Of a stretch of 36,904 nt of DNA, positions 26,198-34,786 are shown piece by piece. Below the pieces are notes generated by a model. It saw nothing but the letters and a program-made list of their open reading frames with translations, did no database searches and had not been told where the DNA came from. This stretch comes from Betaproteobacteria bacterium (GTDB lineage: Bacteria; Pseudomonadota; Gammaproteobacteria; Burkholderiales; SG8-39): positions 1-36,904 of the forward strand of contig JACQTO010000163.1 of the NCBI GenBank assembly GCA_016210745.1, read 5' to 3'. The position numbers and the translations under genes are program-made. The stretch's first letter is position 1. Each line of letters begins with the position of its first letter.

Positions 26198-27895
26198 TCA
26201 GGGATCGACGACGACGTTGAGGATCGCGGTCCTGCCGTCCTTGGTCGCCGCATGCGCCTCACGGAGCGCCGCCACGAGTTCTCCCGGATCCTCGACGCGC
26301 CGGCCGTAGCAACCGAAAGGCGTTCCGAGATCCGCGAAGTCCGGACCGGCGATCGGGGCCCCGTAGAAGATGTCGTGCTGCTGGGCGATGCCGTTCGGAT
26401 AGTAGCTAAGGTGCTCGGTCCTCATCGTGCGGTACTCGTTGTTGTTGAACACGATGATCATAATCGGGAGCTGCTCCCGCTGGGAATAGCCCAGGCTCTG
26501 CGTGATGGGGTTGTAGAGGAACGAGCCATCGCCGATCAGCGAGACCACCGGGCGGGCGGGCATGGCCAGCTTGACGCCAAGCGCATGGCCGAGTCCCTGG
26601 CCAAGCGCGCCTCGCACCTTGATGAAGCTCAAGGGCCCCTGGTTGCGCAGATGAGTTTCGACCACATCGCGATGCGAGATCGTCTCGTCCACATAAACCG
26701 TATCGGGGGGCAGCGCTTCGCCGAGCGCGGCGCAGAGCCAGACCGGATCGATCGGGTGGTTTTTCCTCGCCGCGGCGACCGACGCCAGGCGCGCTTCGTC
26801 CAGCAGGCGATGCGCTACCGCATGGCGTGCGCGGCGTTCCTCGATCTTGCCGGAATCGGCATGCGCGGCGCGCACGGCCGCAAGCAGTGTCTCCAGCGTG
26901 AATGTCACTTCGCCCTCGAGCACCCTATCGGCGTGCAGATTCTGGTAGACCATGTGCCCGCGGTAGGGATTTTCGTCGATGAGGACGATAGTCGCATTGC
27001 GCGGCCGATTCTTGGGCGGGTACCAGGGCACTCGGCTCCTGACGACGAGGACCACATCGGCGCTGTCGAGGAAGGGACGGAAGCTCGGCCCCTGGTGCAG
27101 CGGATGCTCCTTGGGGAAATTCGAAAACAGCGAGGACGGCGTCTCGATCACCGGGATCGCGAGCGCTTCGGCGAGCGCTTTCAGCGCGGCATAGGTTTCG
27201 GGCCGTCGCCCCGCGCCCTCGGTCGTGATCACGGGGGACTTGGCCTTGAGCAGGAGTTCGGCAACCCTTTCGATCTCGGGTACGGGAGCCTGCGGCGCGA
27301 CCACCGTCGGCACCTTGCGGAGCCGGGCCGGCCGCGGCCAGCGCTGCATCATCGTCTCTATCGGAACGTTCAGATAGACGGGTCCCATCGGGGTGCGCTG
27401 CGCCATCTGCCCGGCGCGGACCACGCTTTCGTAGAGCGTCTCGATGCTGGGTGCCTGGCTCGCCCACTTCACGATCGGCTCGACCAGCCGTTGCGGCCCG
27501 CCGACCACGCTCAAGTTCTGGTACCACTGCCGGCCCGGATTGAATCCCTCCTGCTCGCCGTAGGTGAGCGACTCACCCGAGACGATCACCATCGGCACGT
27601 TCTGGATCAAGGCGGCATGGATGCCGGCGGAGCCCTGCAGAAGACCTACGCCGGCGTGCAGCATGGCTGCCTGCATCTTGCCGCTGGCGAGGTAGTGGCC
27701 GATGGCCATGTCGACGGCGAGCGTCTCATGCCAGCAGCTCAGGTAGGCCGGACCGGGAGTTCCGGTCACCTTTTGGCGGGCGAGCGCCTCCCAGAACGAG
27801 CCCCATTCGGACCCCGGCGAGGCCATGATGTAGTCGATGCCCAGACCGCGAAACGCCTGGAGAATCGCCTCGCCTCCGTCGAAATGATTTTCCAT
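26198..27895 (-). CDS. ThDP-dependent enzyme, acetolactate synthase/decarboxylase-like
   Basis: 565 residues with the three-domain ThDP fold. The N-terminal PYR domain has the activating E57 in CWHETLAVDMAIGH. A central nucleotide-like domain follows. The C-terminal PP domain has the ThDP/Mg motif GDGSFLYN ... FNNNEY. It resembles IlvB-like and benzoylformate-decarboxylase-like proteins, but the true reaction is not clear. It begins 7 bp after the Bug protein 3 stop and precedes the aminopeptidase, so it is probably in one operon with an uptake protein. This suggests decarboxylation or carboligation of an imported 2-oxo acid (inference). Confidence 0.9.
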   Translation of the reverse strand: MENHFDGGEAILQAFRGLGIDYIMASPGSEWGSFWEALARQKVTGTPGPAYLSCWHETLAVDMAIGHYLASGKMQAAMLHAGVGLLQGSAGIHAALIQNVPMVIVSGESLTYGEQEGFNPGRQWYQNLSVVGGPQRLVEPIVKWASQAPSIETLYESVVRAGQMAQRTPMGPVYLNVPIETMMQRWPRPARLRKVPTVVAPQAPVPEIERVAELLLKAKSPVITTEGAGRRPETYAALKALAEALAIPVIETPSSLFSNFPKEHPLHQGPSFRPFLDSADVVLVVRSRVPWYPPKNRPRNATIVLIDENPYRGHMVYQNLHADRVLEGEVTFTLETLLAAVRAAHADSGKIEERRARHAVAHRLLDEARLASVAAARKNHPIDPVWLCAALGEALPPDTVYVDETISHRDVVETHLRNQGPLSFIKVRGALGQGLGHALGVKLAMPARPVVSLIGDGSFLYNPITQSLGYSQREQLPIMIIVFNNNEYRTMRTEHLSYYPNGIAQQHDIFYGAPIAGPDFADLGTPFGCYGRRVEDPGELVAALREAHAATKDGRTAILNVVVDP

Positions 27896-27902
27896 CGCTT
27901 CG

Positions 27903-28901
27903 CTATTCCGGCTTGATTTTGGCGCCGCGGATAATCTTGCCCCATTTGGCCACGTCCGCCTTGACCACCTCGGCGAAGGCAGCGGGAGAAGCAGTCGGCA
28001 TCGATTCCAGGCCTAGCTTGAGCACGCTCTCCTTCACCTCGGGAGTGGAAAGGGCAGCCTGTATCTCCTCGTGGAGCTTCGCCACCACCGCCGGAGGCGT
28101 ACCCGCCGGCGCCAGCATTCCCATCCAGGACATCACGTCGAAGCCCGCATAACCTTGCTCCGAGATGGTGGGAATCTGGGGCGCCTGCGCGAGACGCGAA
28201 GCCGTGGAGGCGCCGATCACCTTCAGCTTGCCCGCCTGAATGTGCGACCCGAAGATAACCCAGCTTCCGAACATCGCCTGAACCCGGCCGCCGATCAGAT
28301 CCTGCGTCGCCATCGCGCCGCCTTTGTAGAGGATATGTACGAGGTCGATTCCGGCGGTCTGCTTGAGCAGCACCATGGCGAGGTTGTGCGGCATACCGAC
28401 ACCCGGCGAGGCGTAATTGAGCTGGCCGGGCCGCGACTTGGCATAGGCAATGAACTCCTGCACCGTGGTCGCCGGTACCGACGGATGCACGGCGAGCAGC
28501 ATGGCGAACTTCACCATGCCGGTGACCGGCGCAAACTCCCGCACCGGATCGAAGCCGGGATCCTTGGAGAGCGCAGGCGCGGTGGTAAACCCCGGATGGT
28601 TGGCAAGCAACAGCGTGTAGCCGTCGGCCGGCGCCTTGGCGACCAATCGGGCGCCGACATCGCCGCCCGCGCCGGGCTTGTTATCGACAATAATCGGCTG
28701 TCCAAGACGTGTGCCGACCTTGTCGCTCACCAGGCGGGCGACCACATCGGTGAGGGCGCCGGGAGTGAACGGTACGACCCAGTGCACGGGTTTTGTCGGC
28801 CACGCCTGAGCGGCGGCGTCGTTCGGCGCCAACGCGAGCGCCGCGGTTGCGACGCCGGCGGAAAGAATCGTTACTCCAACGTCCCTTACAAACCTCCTCA
28901 T
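27903..28901 (-). CDS. Bug/TctC-family solute-binding protein (3)
   Basis: 332 residues. Signal peptide about residues 1-32 (ALALAPNDAAAQ-AWP). Landmarks are KPVHWVVPFTPGALTDVVAR, DNKPGAGGDVGAR and PADGYTLLLAN. The RBS AGGAGGAAGG is strong. It is first in the operon with the ThDP enzyme and aminopeptidase, so its ligand may be that enzyme's substrate. No TctAB genes are in the window. Confidence 0.94.
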   Translation of the reverse strand: MRRFVRDVGVTILSAGVATAALALAPNDAAAQAWPTKPVHWVVPFTPGALTDVVARLVSDKVGTRLGQPIIVDNKPGAGGDVGARLVAKAPADGYTLLLANHPGFTTAPALSKDPGFDPVREFAPVTGMVKFAMLLAVHPSVPATTVQEFIAYAKSRPGQLNYASPGVGMPHNLAMVLLKQTAGIDLVHILYKGGAMATQDLIGGRVQAMFGSWVIFGSHIQAGKLKVIGASTASRLAQAPQIPTISEQGYAGFDVMSWMGMLAPAGTPPAVVAKLHEEIQAALSTPEVKESVLKLGLESMPTASPAAFAEVVKADVAKWGKIIRGAKIKPE

Positions 28902-28993
28902 GGTCCTTCCTCCTCTGTAGGTTTATCGTTGGCCGGCCTCCGACGCGGCACACTCCCCGGTCGAATCCCCGCGTGAGATTCAGATTAGCCGCA

Positions 28994-29875
28994 TTACGCC
29001 TCCAGCGCGATCTTCTCGAGTACCGGTGCAGTGGACACGGCGTTGCCCTCGAGTTTCAGTTCTTTCGCGCTGATCCCGAGGCCCAGACCGAGCAGCTGGG
29101 GTAGATGAACGATGGGCAGGGCGATCTTCTTGCCCAGTTTGCTTTCCACGGCTGCCTGGTACGGATCGAGCGACGAGTGGCACAGGGGACAGGTGGTCAC
29201 CACGCAGTCGGCCTGGCCCTCGCGCGCCTGCGTCAGGCGCCGGCCGGAAATCTTCAGCGCCAGGTCCTCCTTGGTCATCAGGACATGAAATCCGCAGCAG
29301 CGCTTCTTGCCGTCATAGTCGACCGGCTCAGCGCCGAGAAGGCGAATGAGGGAATCGAGCGACGTCGGTGAATCGGGATCGTCGAACCCCAGCACGTCCT
29401 TCGGGCGAAGAATGTGGCAGCCGTAAAACGGCGCAACGCGCAGGCCGCGCAGAGGCCGCACGATCTTCTTGGCGAGCTGCTCCGCGCCGATGGTGCGCAA
29501 CAGCACCCAAAGGATATGCGTGACTTCGACGCTCCCGCGGTACTCCAGACCGATTGTCGCCAGGTTGGCATTGATCTTCTTGCGCAGCTCCGCGTTTTCG
29601 CGAAGCGTGTTGTTGACCTCGGTAAGATTCAGGAGGCAAGTCGCGCAGACGGTCATTACATCGCGCTCCAGCCGCTCGGCAAGCGCCAGGGTTCGCGCAT
29701 TGATCGTGAGGAAAAGCTCCTCGTTGGAATCGCGTATTTGCCGGCTGCCCGTACAAGTGGCGACTTCGAGTTCGGCCAGATCGAGATCGAGTTTCTTCGC
29801 CACGGCCTTCATGGATTGATCGAGCTCGGGACAAGTCGTCTTGGCCGAGCAACCGGGGTAGTAAGCGAATTTCAT
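28994..29875 (-). CDS. HdrB/SdhE-like CCG-domain protein
   Basis: 293 residues with two CCG cysteine-rich domains. The second is intact: C153, C193-C194-G195, and C229/C232, matching the spacing of noncubane [4Fe-4S] sites in HdrB. The first has C9, C41, C77 and C80, but residue 42 is Thr, so the motif reads CTG instead of CCG. One noncubane cluster may therefore be lost or altered. It overlaps the SdhB-like gene by ATGA, so the two are coupled. In SdhE, TfrB and HdrB such domains reduce disulfides or hand electrons to quinones; here it probably is the electron-entry or exit subunit of a soluble flavoprotein complex. Confidence 0.9.
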   Translation of the reverse strand: MKFAYYPGCSAKTTCPELDQSMKAVAKKLDLDLAELEVATCTGSRQIRDSNEELFLTINARTLALAERLERDVMTVCATCLLNLTEVNNTLRENAELRKKINANLATIGLEYRGSVEVTHILWVLLRTIGAEQLAKKIVRPLRGLRVAPFYGCHILRPKDVLGFDDPDSPTSLDSLIRLLGAEPVDYDGKKRCCGFHVLMTKEDLALKISGRRLTQAREGQADCVVTTCPLCHSSLDPYQAAVESKLGKKIALPIVHLPQLLGLGLGISAKELKLEGNAVSTAPVLEKIALEA

Positions 29876-30801
29876 TTATCTTTCTCCACGACCTTGAACA
29901 GCTTGCGGATCTCGTCGATCCCCTTGACGGTTTGCGGCCGGATCTGAACCTTGCCTTTGCGATACATCGCGAGCGCCATCGACATCTTGCTGACGCTTTG
30001 CATCAGACCTTTGCTCTGTCTCATCAATGTCGGCGGGTGCATGCGGCCGAATTTCCTGATGAGATCGGTAAATAGCTGCGCGTGCTTGGCCCCCGGGTTG
30101 GATTCGGGCTGGGCGGCGCAGCGGCGCTTCAGTTTCTCGATGGCATCCTCGAGCACGTTGATTCCTACCGGACACACGTTCGAGCACTCGTAACAGGACA
30201 CGCACGCGTAGATGTCGCCCTTGAGCGCGGCAGCAACCCGGTCGCCCTCGTCTTTGGGGTGCAGCGCGACTTTCGCCAGTTGCACCAGCGACGCGGGGCC
30301 GGCGAACTCGCGGTGGTTCGCATCGGTAAATACGGGGCACGCGGCGCTGCAGACATAGCACTCGATGCAGTTCATGAGCTTGAAGGCATCTTCGAAGTCT
30401 GTGTGCGTCAACGGCTCCGGGAACGTCTCGTAAGGCGCCTTGCGCTTCAGGCATGGCTCCAATTCGAGCGTCGCCTGTTCCAGAGCGCTCCGGTCGACGA
30501 CGAGGTCGCGGATGACCGGCATGTTGGGAAGCGGCTCGATGACCATGTTCGGGGTTGCCTTCTCCCAGCAGGCGAGAACCGGTTTGCCGTTGACCGACAC
30601 GCCGCACTGACCGCAGCGCTTGACCCCGCAGAACCAGCGGTACCCGACGGCCACGCCGCAGTTGTCGACGGCATAGTCCAGCACATCGAGAACCCTCATC
30701 TCCCTTTCCAGGGGCACCTCAAACGTTTCGTACCGCGGCGCCTTATCGACGGCCGGGTCGTAGCGGAAAATCTTCGCCGAAACGTGCTGACTTGACGACA
30801 T
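29872..30801 (-). CDS. Succinate dehydrogenase/fumarate reductase-like iron-sulfur subunit
   Basis: 309 residues. The [2Fe-2S] site is C58, C63, C66 and C78, canonical SdhB spacing. The first [4Fe-4S] motif is C145, C148, C151, C155. The next is C200-x2-C203-x2-C206-x3-C210. In ordinary SdhB the position of C203 is not Cys and the cluster is [3Fe-4S]; here a second [4Fe-4S] is expected, as reported for SdhE-type archaeal and TfrB-type enzymes. The RBS GGAG is good and the gene starts 12 bp after the flavoprotein stop. No membrane-anchor gene is present. Confidence 0.92.
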   Translation of the reverse strand: MSSSQHVSAKIFRYDPAVDKAPRYETFEVPLEREMRVLDVLDYAVDNCGVAVGYRWFCGVKRCGQCGVSVNGKPVLACWEKATPNMVIEPLPNMPVIRDLVVDRSALEQATLELEPCLKRKAPYETFPEPLTHTDFEDAFKLMNCIECYVCSAACPVFTDANHREFAGPASLVQLAKVALHPKDEGDRVAAALKGDIYACVSCYECSNVCPVGINVLEDAIEKLKRRCAAQPESNPGAKHAQLFTDLIRKFGRMHPPTLMRQSKGLMQSVSKMSMALAMYRKGKVQIRPQTVKGIDEIRKLFKVVEKDK

Positions 30802-30813
30802 TTTCTATAGCTC

Positions 30814-32523
30814 CTAGTAATCCGCGGAGAGAAACTCCTCTCTCTCGTTCTTCGGGCGTATGTACTTCAGCTCGACGGGCACATGTTCCATGCGGTGGCC
30901 GTTTTCGAGACGGGTAACCACGGTGTGCTTGAGCCAATTCTTGTTGTCGATGAAGGGAAAATCCTCGCGGAAAAACGGCCCCCGGCTTTCCTGGCGCTCC
31001 TTCGCCGAGTGGATGATCACTTCGCAGATGTCGAGCATGTCCTCCACGTCGAGGGCGTCGACCCAATCGTAGTTCCAGGTCTTGGAGACCGATTCGAGCC
31101 CCATGCGCGGCACCAGGTTCTCCCTGACCTCGGCAAGTTCGCCCAGGGCCTCCTGCATCTTGGCCTCGCTTTTCACGTAACCCATCTTCTCCCACATGAT
31201 TTCCCGAATTCGCTTCTTGACCTGCGCGGGAATCAGACCGGAACTTGGCCGGACTTTCAGCCGGGACTGCACCCGTTTCTCCTCCTTCGCAATCTGCTCG
31301 TCGGGCAACTGCGGCAGTTGCATGGATCTTGCCCGGGCGCAGGCGCCGGTAGCGGCAAGCGTTCCGTCGTAACTGACCAGCGTTATCGTGCCCACGCCGT
31401 GGCTGCCGACTCCGCCCGGCGCGTACAAGCCCGGCAGCGTGCTCTGCATGGTCTCGACATTGGTCCGGATGCCGCCGAGGGTCATGTGCCAGCTGATGCC
31501 GCATTCGATCAGGTCCTTGCTGATATCGATCCCGATATGCTTGAGGAACTGCGTCTGATAGCTGTACTGCTCCATGATGCGCGGGTCGATATGCGTGTAG
31601 CCGCCGAAGAATCCCCCGTTCCAGCGCGCCTTGCCCTTCTTCACATTCGGGTACAGGTGCTTGAGCTGAAGAAAATACGGCTGCATCGCCAGCGGATACA
31701 TACCCTGCTCGAAAAACATTTCGCCGTCGGAGTTGTACAGCCGCACTGTCTCCTTGGTCGCGGGCATGGGATTCGGGTAAATATGCAGCCTCGTCCACGC
31801 CTTGGGCCACGCGATGTCCGAGCAATGCCACCATTGCATCTCCAGGTCCTGCATCTGCGCACCGGCCCGATAGGCCATCGCGAACCCGTTCGCGCACTGT
31901 TCCCGCGTGCCCGTTGAGCGGGTGGCGAGGTAATTGGAGGGCCCCGTGGCCACGATCACCGCCTTGGCGCGAACGACGATGAACTCGCCGCGCAGGATGT
32001 CCAGGACCGTGACGCCGACCACTTGTCCGTCGTTCGTCAGGAGCGACGTGACCATCGTTTCCTGAAGCAGCGGGATTCGCTTGGACAGTATCTCCTTGCG
32101 CAGAATCTCCATGATGAATGTACCGGAGAACCCCTGGTGCGGCGCCCAGACATTGCGCGTCTTGGTCTGGCTGGCGATGAAGTTGCCCTCGGCGTCGCGC
32201 CGAATATACAGACCCTTGCTTTCCATCGCCGGGTAGAACTCCGACTCCGTGAAGCGATTGGCGCGCTTAACATAGTCCTGGTCGAGGAGGTAGTGGCCCA
32301 TGTGCTTCGCCCTGACCTCCAGCCAGTTGAGCTCCTGATCCGGCGACACCTTGGTGTTTACCATTTGCAGATTGCCGGCAAAAATCGAGCAGCCGCTGCG
32401 ACCCAGAAAACCCTTCACGATCAATAGAACCTTGAGTCCCTCGGCATGCGCTTTGAGGGCAGCATGGGCGCCCGCAGCTCCGCCGCCGATCACAACGACA
32501 TCCGTATCGATTGTCCTTGGCAT
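30814..32523 (-). CDS. FAD-dependent SdhA/FrdA-like flavoprotein subunit
   Basis: 569 residues. The FAD-binding start is DVVVIGGGAAGAHAALKA. The SdhA His that binds FAD covalently corresponds to Gly44 (GRSGCSIF), so FAD is likely non-covalent. In place of the usual FHPT there is WWHCSDIAWP. HMTLGGI keeps the substrate His, but the substrate-binding Arg of the HGxNRLG motif is missing (SHGVGTITLV). Succinate/fumarate activity is therefore unlikely. The C-terminal domain is present (FPFIDNKNWLKHTVV). It is first in a three-gene operon divergent from a LysR regulator. The RBS is weak (AGAGA). The actual substrate is unknown. Confidence 0.9.
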   Translation of the reverse strand: MPRTIDTDVVVIGGGAAGAHAALKAHAEGLKVLLIVKGFLGRSGCSIFAGNLQMVNTKVSPDQELNWLEVRAKHMGHYLLDQDYVKRANRFTESEFYPAMESKGLYIRRDAEGNFIASQTKTRNVWAPHQGFSGTFIMEILRKEILSKRIPLLQETMVTSLLTNDGQVVGVTVLDILRGEFIVVRAKAVIVATGPSNYLATRSTGTREQCANGFAMAYRAGAQMQDLEMQWWHCSDIAWPKAWTRLHIYPNPMPATKETVRLYNSDGEMFFEQGMYPLAMQPYFLQLKHLYPNVKKGKARWNGGFFGGYTHIDPRIMEQYSYQTQFLKHIGIDISKDLIECGISWHMTLGGIRTNVETMQSTLPGLYAPGGVGSHGVGTITLVSYDGTLAATGACARARSMQLPQLPDEQIAKEEKRVQSRLKVRPSSGLIPAQVKKRIREIMWEKMGYVKSEAKMQEALGELAEVRENLVPRMGLESVSKTWNYDWVDALDVEDMLDICEVIIHSAKERQESRGPFFREDFPFIDNKNWLKHTVVTRLENGHRMEHVPVELKYIRPKNEREEFLSADY

Positions 32524-32589
32524 GATTTTTCTCTAGCAGTTTGTCTAACCAGCAATTCTGTTTCATTCTAAGGGCCGGCTAGGCATTTG

Positions 32590-32619
32590 CCCATTGTATG
32601 GGTAACATATCAGGTATGT
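32590..32619. promoter_or_regulatory. Two adjacent dyads, candidate LysR operator
   Basis: In the 116-bp divergent gap, CCCAT-TGT-ATGGG (32590-32602) is followed by ACATA-TCAGG-TATGT (32605-32619). Both are perfect inverted repeats. Neither is a symmetric T-N11-A site, but the position, upstream of both the LysR gene and the flavoprotein operon, suits an autoregulatory and activating operator. Confidence 0.5.
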
Positions 32620-32639
32620 GTTCTCGTTATGACAAGTAG

Positions 32640-33542
32640 ATGGATCTGAGATCGCTTGAGACTTTTGTTCGCATCAGTGAATTAGGCAGTCTCACCAAAG
32701 CCGCCGCGGTGCTTGGCGTGACGCAGCCATCGCTCAGCCGCGTCATTGGACGATTGGAACGGGAGATCGGAGGAATATTGTTCCATCGCACCGGACGCGG
32801 CGTGAGCCTCACAGAACTCGGTGAAGTTGCTCTGCCGCGCGCACGGGCCCTGCTGGTCGAAGCCGAACAACTGTCGACCGACATGCGCGACCTCGGTCGG
32901 GCGCCCTCGGGAGGGGTCACTTTGGGCATTCTGCCCTCGATGATGTTGCCTCTGGCTGCCAGGCTATTCGACGACCTACGCAACCGCCTGCCGGGAATCC
33001 GGCTTCGGATATTCGAAGGCTTCAGTGAACAGATCGAACAGTGGGTAGCAGAGGGAAAGGTCGATATCGGTTTGCTGAGCCGCTACAGGGCTATTCGCTC
33101 CCATAAGGACGACGTACTGCTTACCTCGCGATTGCTGCTGGTCGGTCCCGCCAAACCAAACGCCTTGCCGGCAACGACCGAGTTCAGCCGACTCGCCAAA
33201 TTGCCCCTGGTGCTGCCCGCAAGCCCCAATGGTCTGCGGGTGCTGCTGGATGACACCGCGCGCAAACACGGCTTCAAGCTCAATGTCGTTCTGGAAGCCG
33301 ACTCGCTGGACGCGCAGAAAGCCGTGGTCCGGCGTTGCGCCTGCTACGCCTTGCTGAGTTCGCAGGCGATTTTCGAGGAGCGCTCGGCAGAAACGCTATC
33401 GGCCAGCCGCATCGTCAAGCCCGAGCTCACGCGCGTCGTTGTCGTGACCACAAACACGCACCGCCCCTTGAGCCGCGCCGGCCGAGAAGTGCTGAGGACC
33501 GTCAGGCAAGTCGTGGCCGAGCCGATCGACAGCAAGCTGTAG
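32640..33542 (+). CDS. LysR-type transcriptional regulator
   Basis: 300 residues. The N-terminal winged helix-turn-helix (residues about 1-60) has SLTKAAAVLGVTQPSLSRVIGRLE. A linker helix and the effector-binding domain follow (GGVTLGILPSMMLPLAARLF onward). It resembles the Nac/Cbl-like short-linker group. It is divergent from the flavoprotein operon, the classic arrangement for a LysR activator of that operon. Its 3' end is 3 bp from the convergent SIMPL gene. ATG 32640 is the only sensible start, but the RBS is poor. Confidence 0.93.
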   Translation: MDLRSLETFVRISELGSLTKAAAVLGVTQPSLSRVIGRLEREIGGILFHRTGRGVSLTELGEVALPRARALLVEAEQLSTDMRDLGRAPSGGVTLGILPSMMLPLAARLFDDLRNRLPGIRLRIFEGFSEQIEQWVAEGKVDIGLLSRYRAIRSHKDDVLLTSRLLLVGPAKPNALPATTEFSRLAKLPLVLPASPNGLRVLLDDTARKHGFKLNVVLEADSLDAQKAVVRRCACYALLSSQAIFEERSAETLSASRIVKPELTRVVVVTTNTHRPLSRAGREVLRTVRQVVAEPIDSKL

Positions 33543-33545
33543 TGC

Positions 33546-34235
33546 TCACTCGACCTCGATCGTCCCGTTCACGCTTACCGTGATCTGGCTTGTCCCGCCC
33601 TCGAATTGAGGCGGTGGGATGGCCTCTGCTGTCGCGGCAGCGCGGGCGAGAAACGGCCGCGGCGGGGGGAATGCCCCGCCCGTATTGATGCTGATGCGCC
33701 GAATCCTGTACTGGCGAGCGCCGAGAGCCGATCTGGCGATGTCGGCCCGGGAACGGAAGGCCTTGATTGCTTCGGCTATCAGTTCGTCCTCGGCGGCCTT
33801 GCGCAATTCCGAGGAAGCGGAAAATGAAATCTGCCCAAGCCGCATTCCCGCTTGGAGCTTGCCGATCAATGCCGCGGCCGCCGGAAAATCCCTGCTTTCC
33901 AGGCGCAATTCGGCACGGCCGCGCCAACCGGTAAGCCGCTGCTGCCTATCGTAGACTGGATAAGTCTGGTTATTGCCCGAGCGCACCCGCACCGCCTTGA
34001 ATTCCTTCGCCGCGGCGAGCGCTTCGTTGACCGTCCGGTTGAGCCCCGAGGCCAGCTTCGTCGCGTCGGCTTCGTTCAGCTCGGCGAAGAGCACGGCATT
34101 CAGGGTGTCGTTGCCGAGTTCGCGATGCGCCTCGGCCTGCAGTTCGACGGAATCGCGTTCCGGCGCCTGCGCCCAGGCCTGGGAAGCCGCAAGCGCGATC
34201 GACAATGCCAGGACCAGCGCTATCCATCGCCTCAT
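33546..34235 (-). CDS. Secreted SIMPL/DUF541-domain protein
   Basis: 229 residues from ATG 34235, which has GGGG upstream; a GTG at 34247 would add four. Signal peptide about residues 1-22 (LVLALSIALAASQAWA-Q). The mature chain resembles the SIMPL domain of periplasmic proteins (VRVRSGNNQTYPVYD, then the C-terminal strand GGTSQITVSVNGTIEV). The role of the family is poorly known, often tied to stress or membrane integrity. It follows a secreted 125-residue gene by 27 bp and is probably co-transcribed. Confidence 0.85.
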   Translation of the reverse strand: MRRWIALVLALSIALAASQAWAQAPERDSVELQAEAHRELGNDTLNAVLFAELNEADATKLASGLNRTVNEALAAAKEFKAVRVRSGNNQTYPVYDRQQRLTGWRGRAELRLESRDFPAAAALIGKLQAGMRLGQISFSASSELRKAAEDELIAEAIKAFRSRADIARSALGARQYRIRRISINTGGAFPPPRPFLARAAATAEAIPPPQFEGGTSQITVSVNGTIEVE

Positions 34236-34262
34236 GCGTTGCCCCACAGATGGCTCGCCCGG

Positions 34263-34640
34263 TTAACGATTATTGAGCCTTGCGAACTCGAGCCTGACGG
34301 TGACAGGCCGGGCGGCCGGATTGGTAAGCACCATGCAGTACACATCCGCCTCGTTGGGAGCGAAGTGGCCGGAGTCCATCGTAACCTTGTCGCGGCGGAC
34401 CGGATAGCTGATCTTGTCTCCCAACTTAACCTGAATGTTGAAGTCGAGCGGTCCATCGGCACGGAACCAATAACGCAGGCTCTGGGTCCGGGAGATCGAG
34501 AGGCATTCCTTGTGCGCGCCGCTGCTCGGCACGCTGGTGGTTATTACTTTGAGGCTGCGCTCCTGACCGGATGCGGGCAGCGCGCAAAACGCCGCTGCGG
34601 CAGCGAGAAATACACCAAATCGATAAGCTGATCGCCTCAT
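34263..34640 (-). CDS. Secreted protein of unknown function (125 aa)
   Basis: ATG 34640 gives a signal peptide (MRRSAYRFGVFLAAAAAFCA, cleavage near ASG-QE), with a GAGG RBS. The upstream frame from 34691 has no good RBS. The mature part is a beta-rich domain (VKLGDKISYPVRRDKVTMDS ... VTVRLEFARLNN) with two Cys (in KECLS and VYCMV) that could form a disulfide. I do not recognise a family. Its neighbour is the SIMPL-domain gene. Confidence 0.8.
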   Translation of the reverse strand: MRRSAYRFGVFLAAAAAFCALPASGQERSLKVITTSVPSSGAHKECLSISRTQSLRYWFRADGPLDFNIQVKLGDKISYPVRRDKVTMDSGHFAPNEADVYCMVLTNPAARPVTVRLEFARLNNR

Positions 34641-34786
34641 GCGGCCTCGCGCGGAATGCGCCGATTCTACAACATCGGCTTGCGCTTGCATCGTGAACTT
34701 AGTACCTATTTCATAACTATCCGCGTGCTCATCACGAAACAGTTTCCTATGCAGGCTCGCCGTTCTTTCCCGTACAATGGCGCGCC

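Noticed and set aside
30814-32523. Calling this gene fumarate reductase or succinate dehydrogenase subunit A
   Set aside because: Covalent-FAD His, HPT motif and substrate Arg are all absent.
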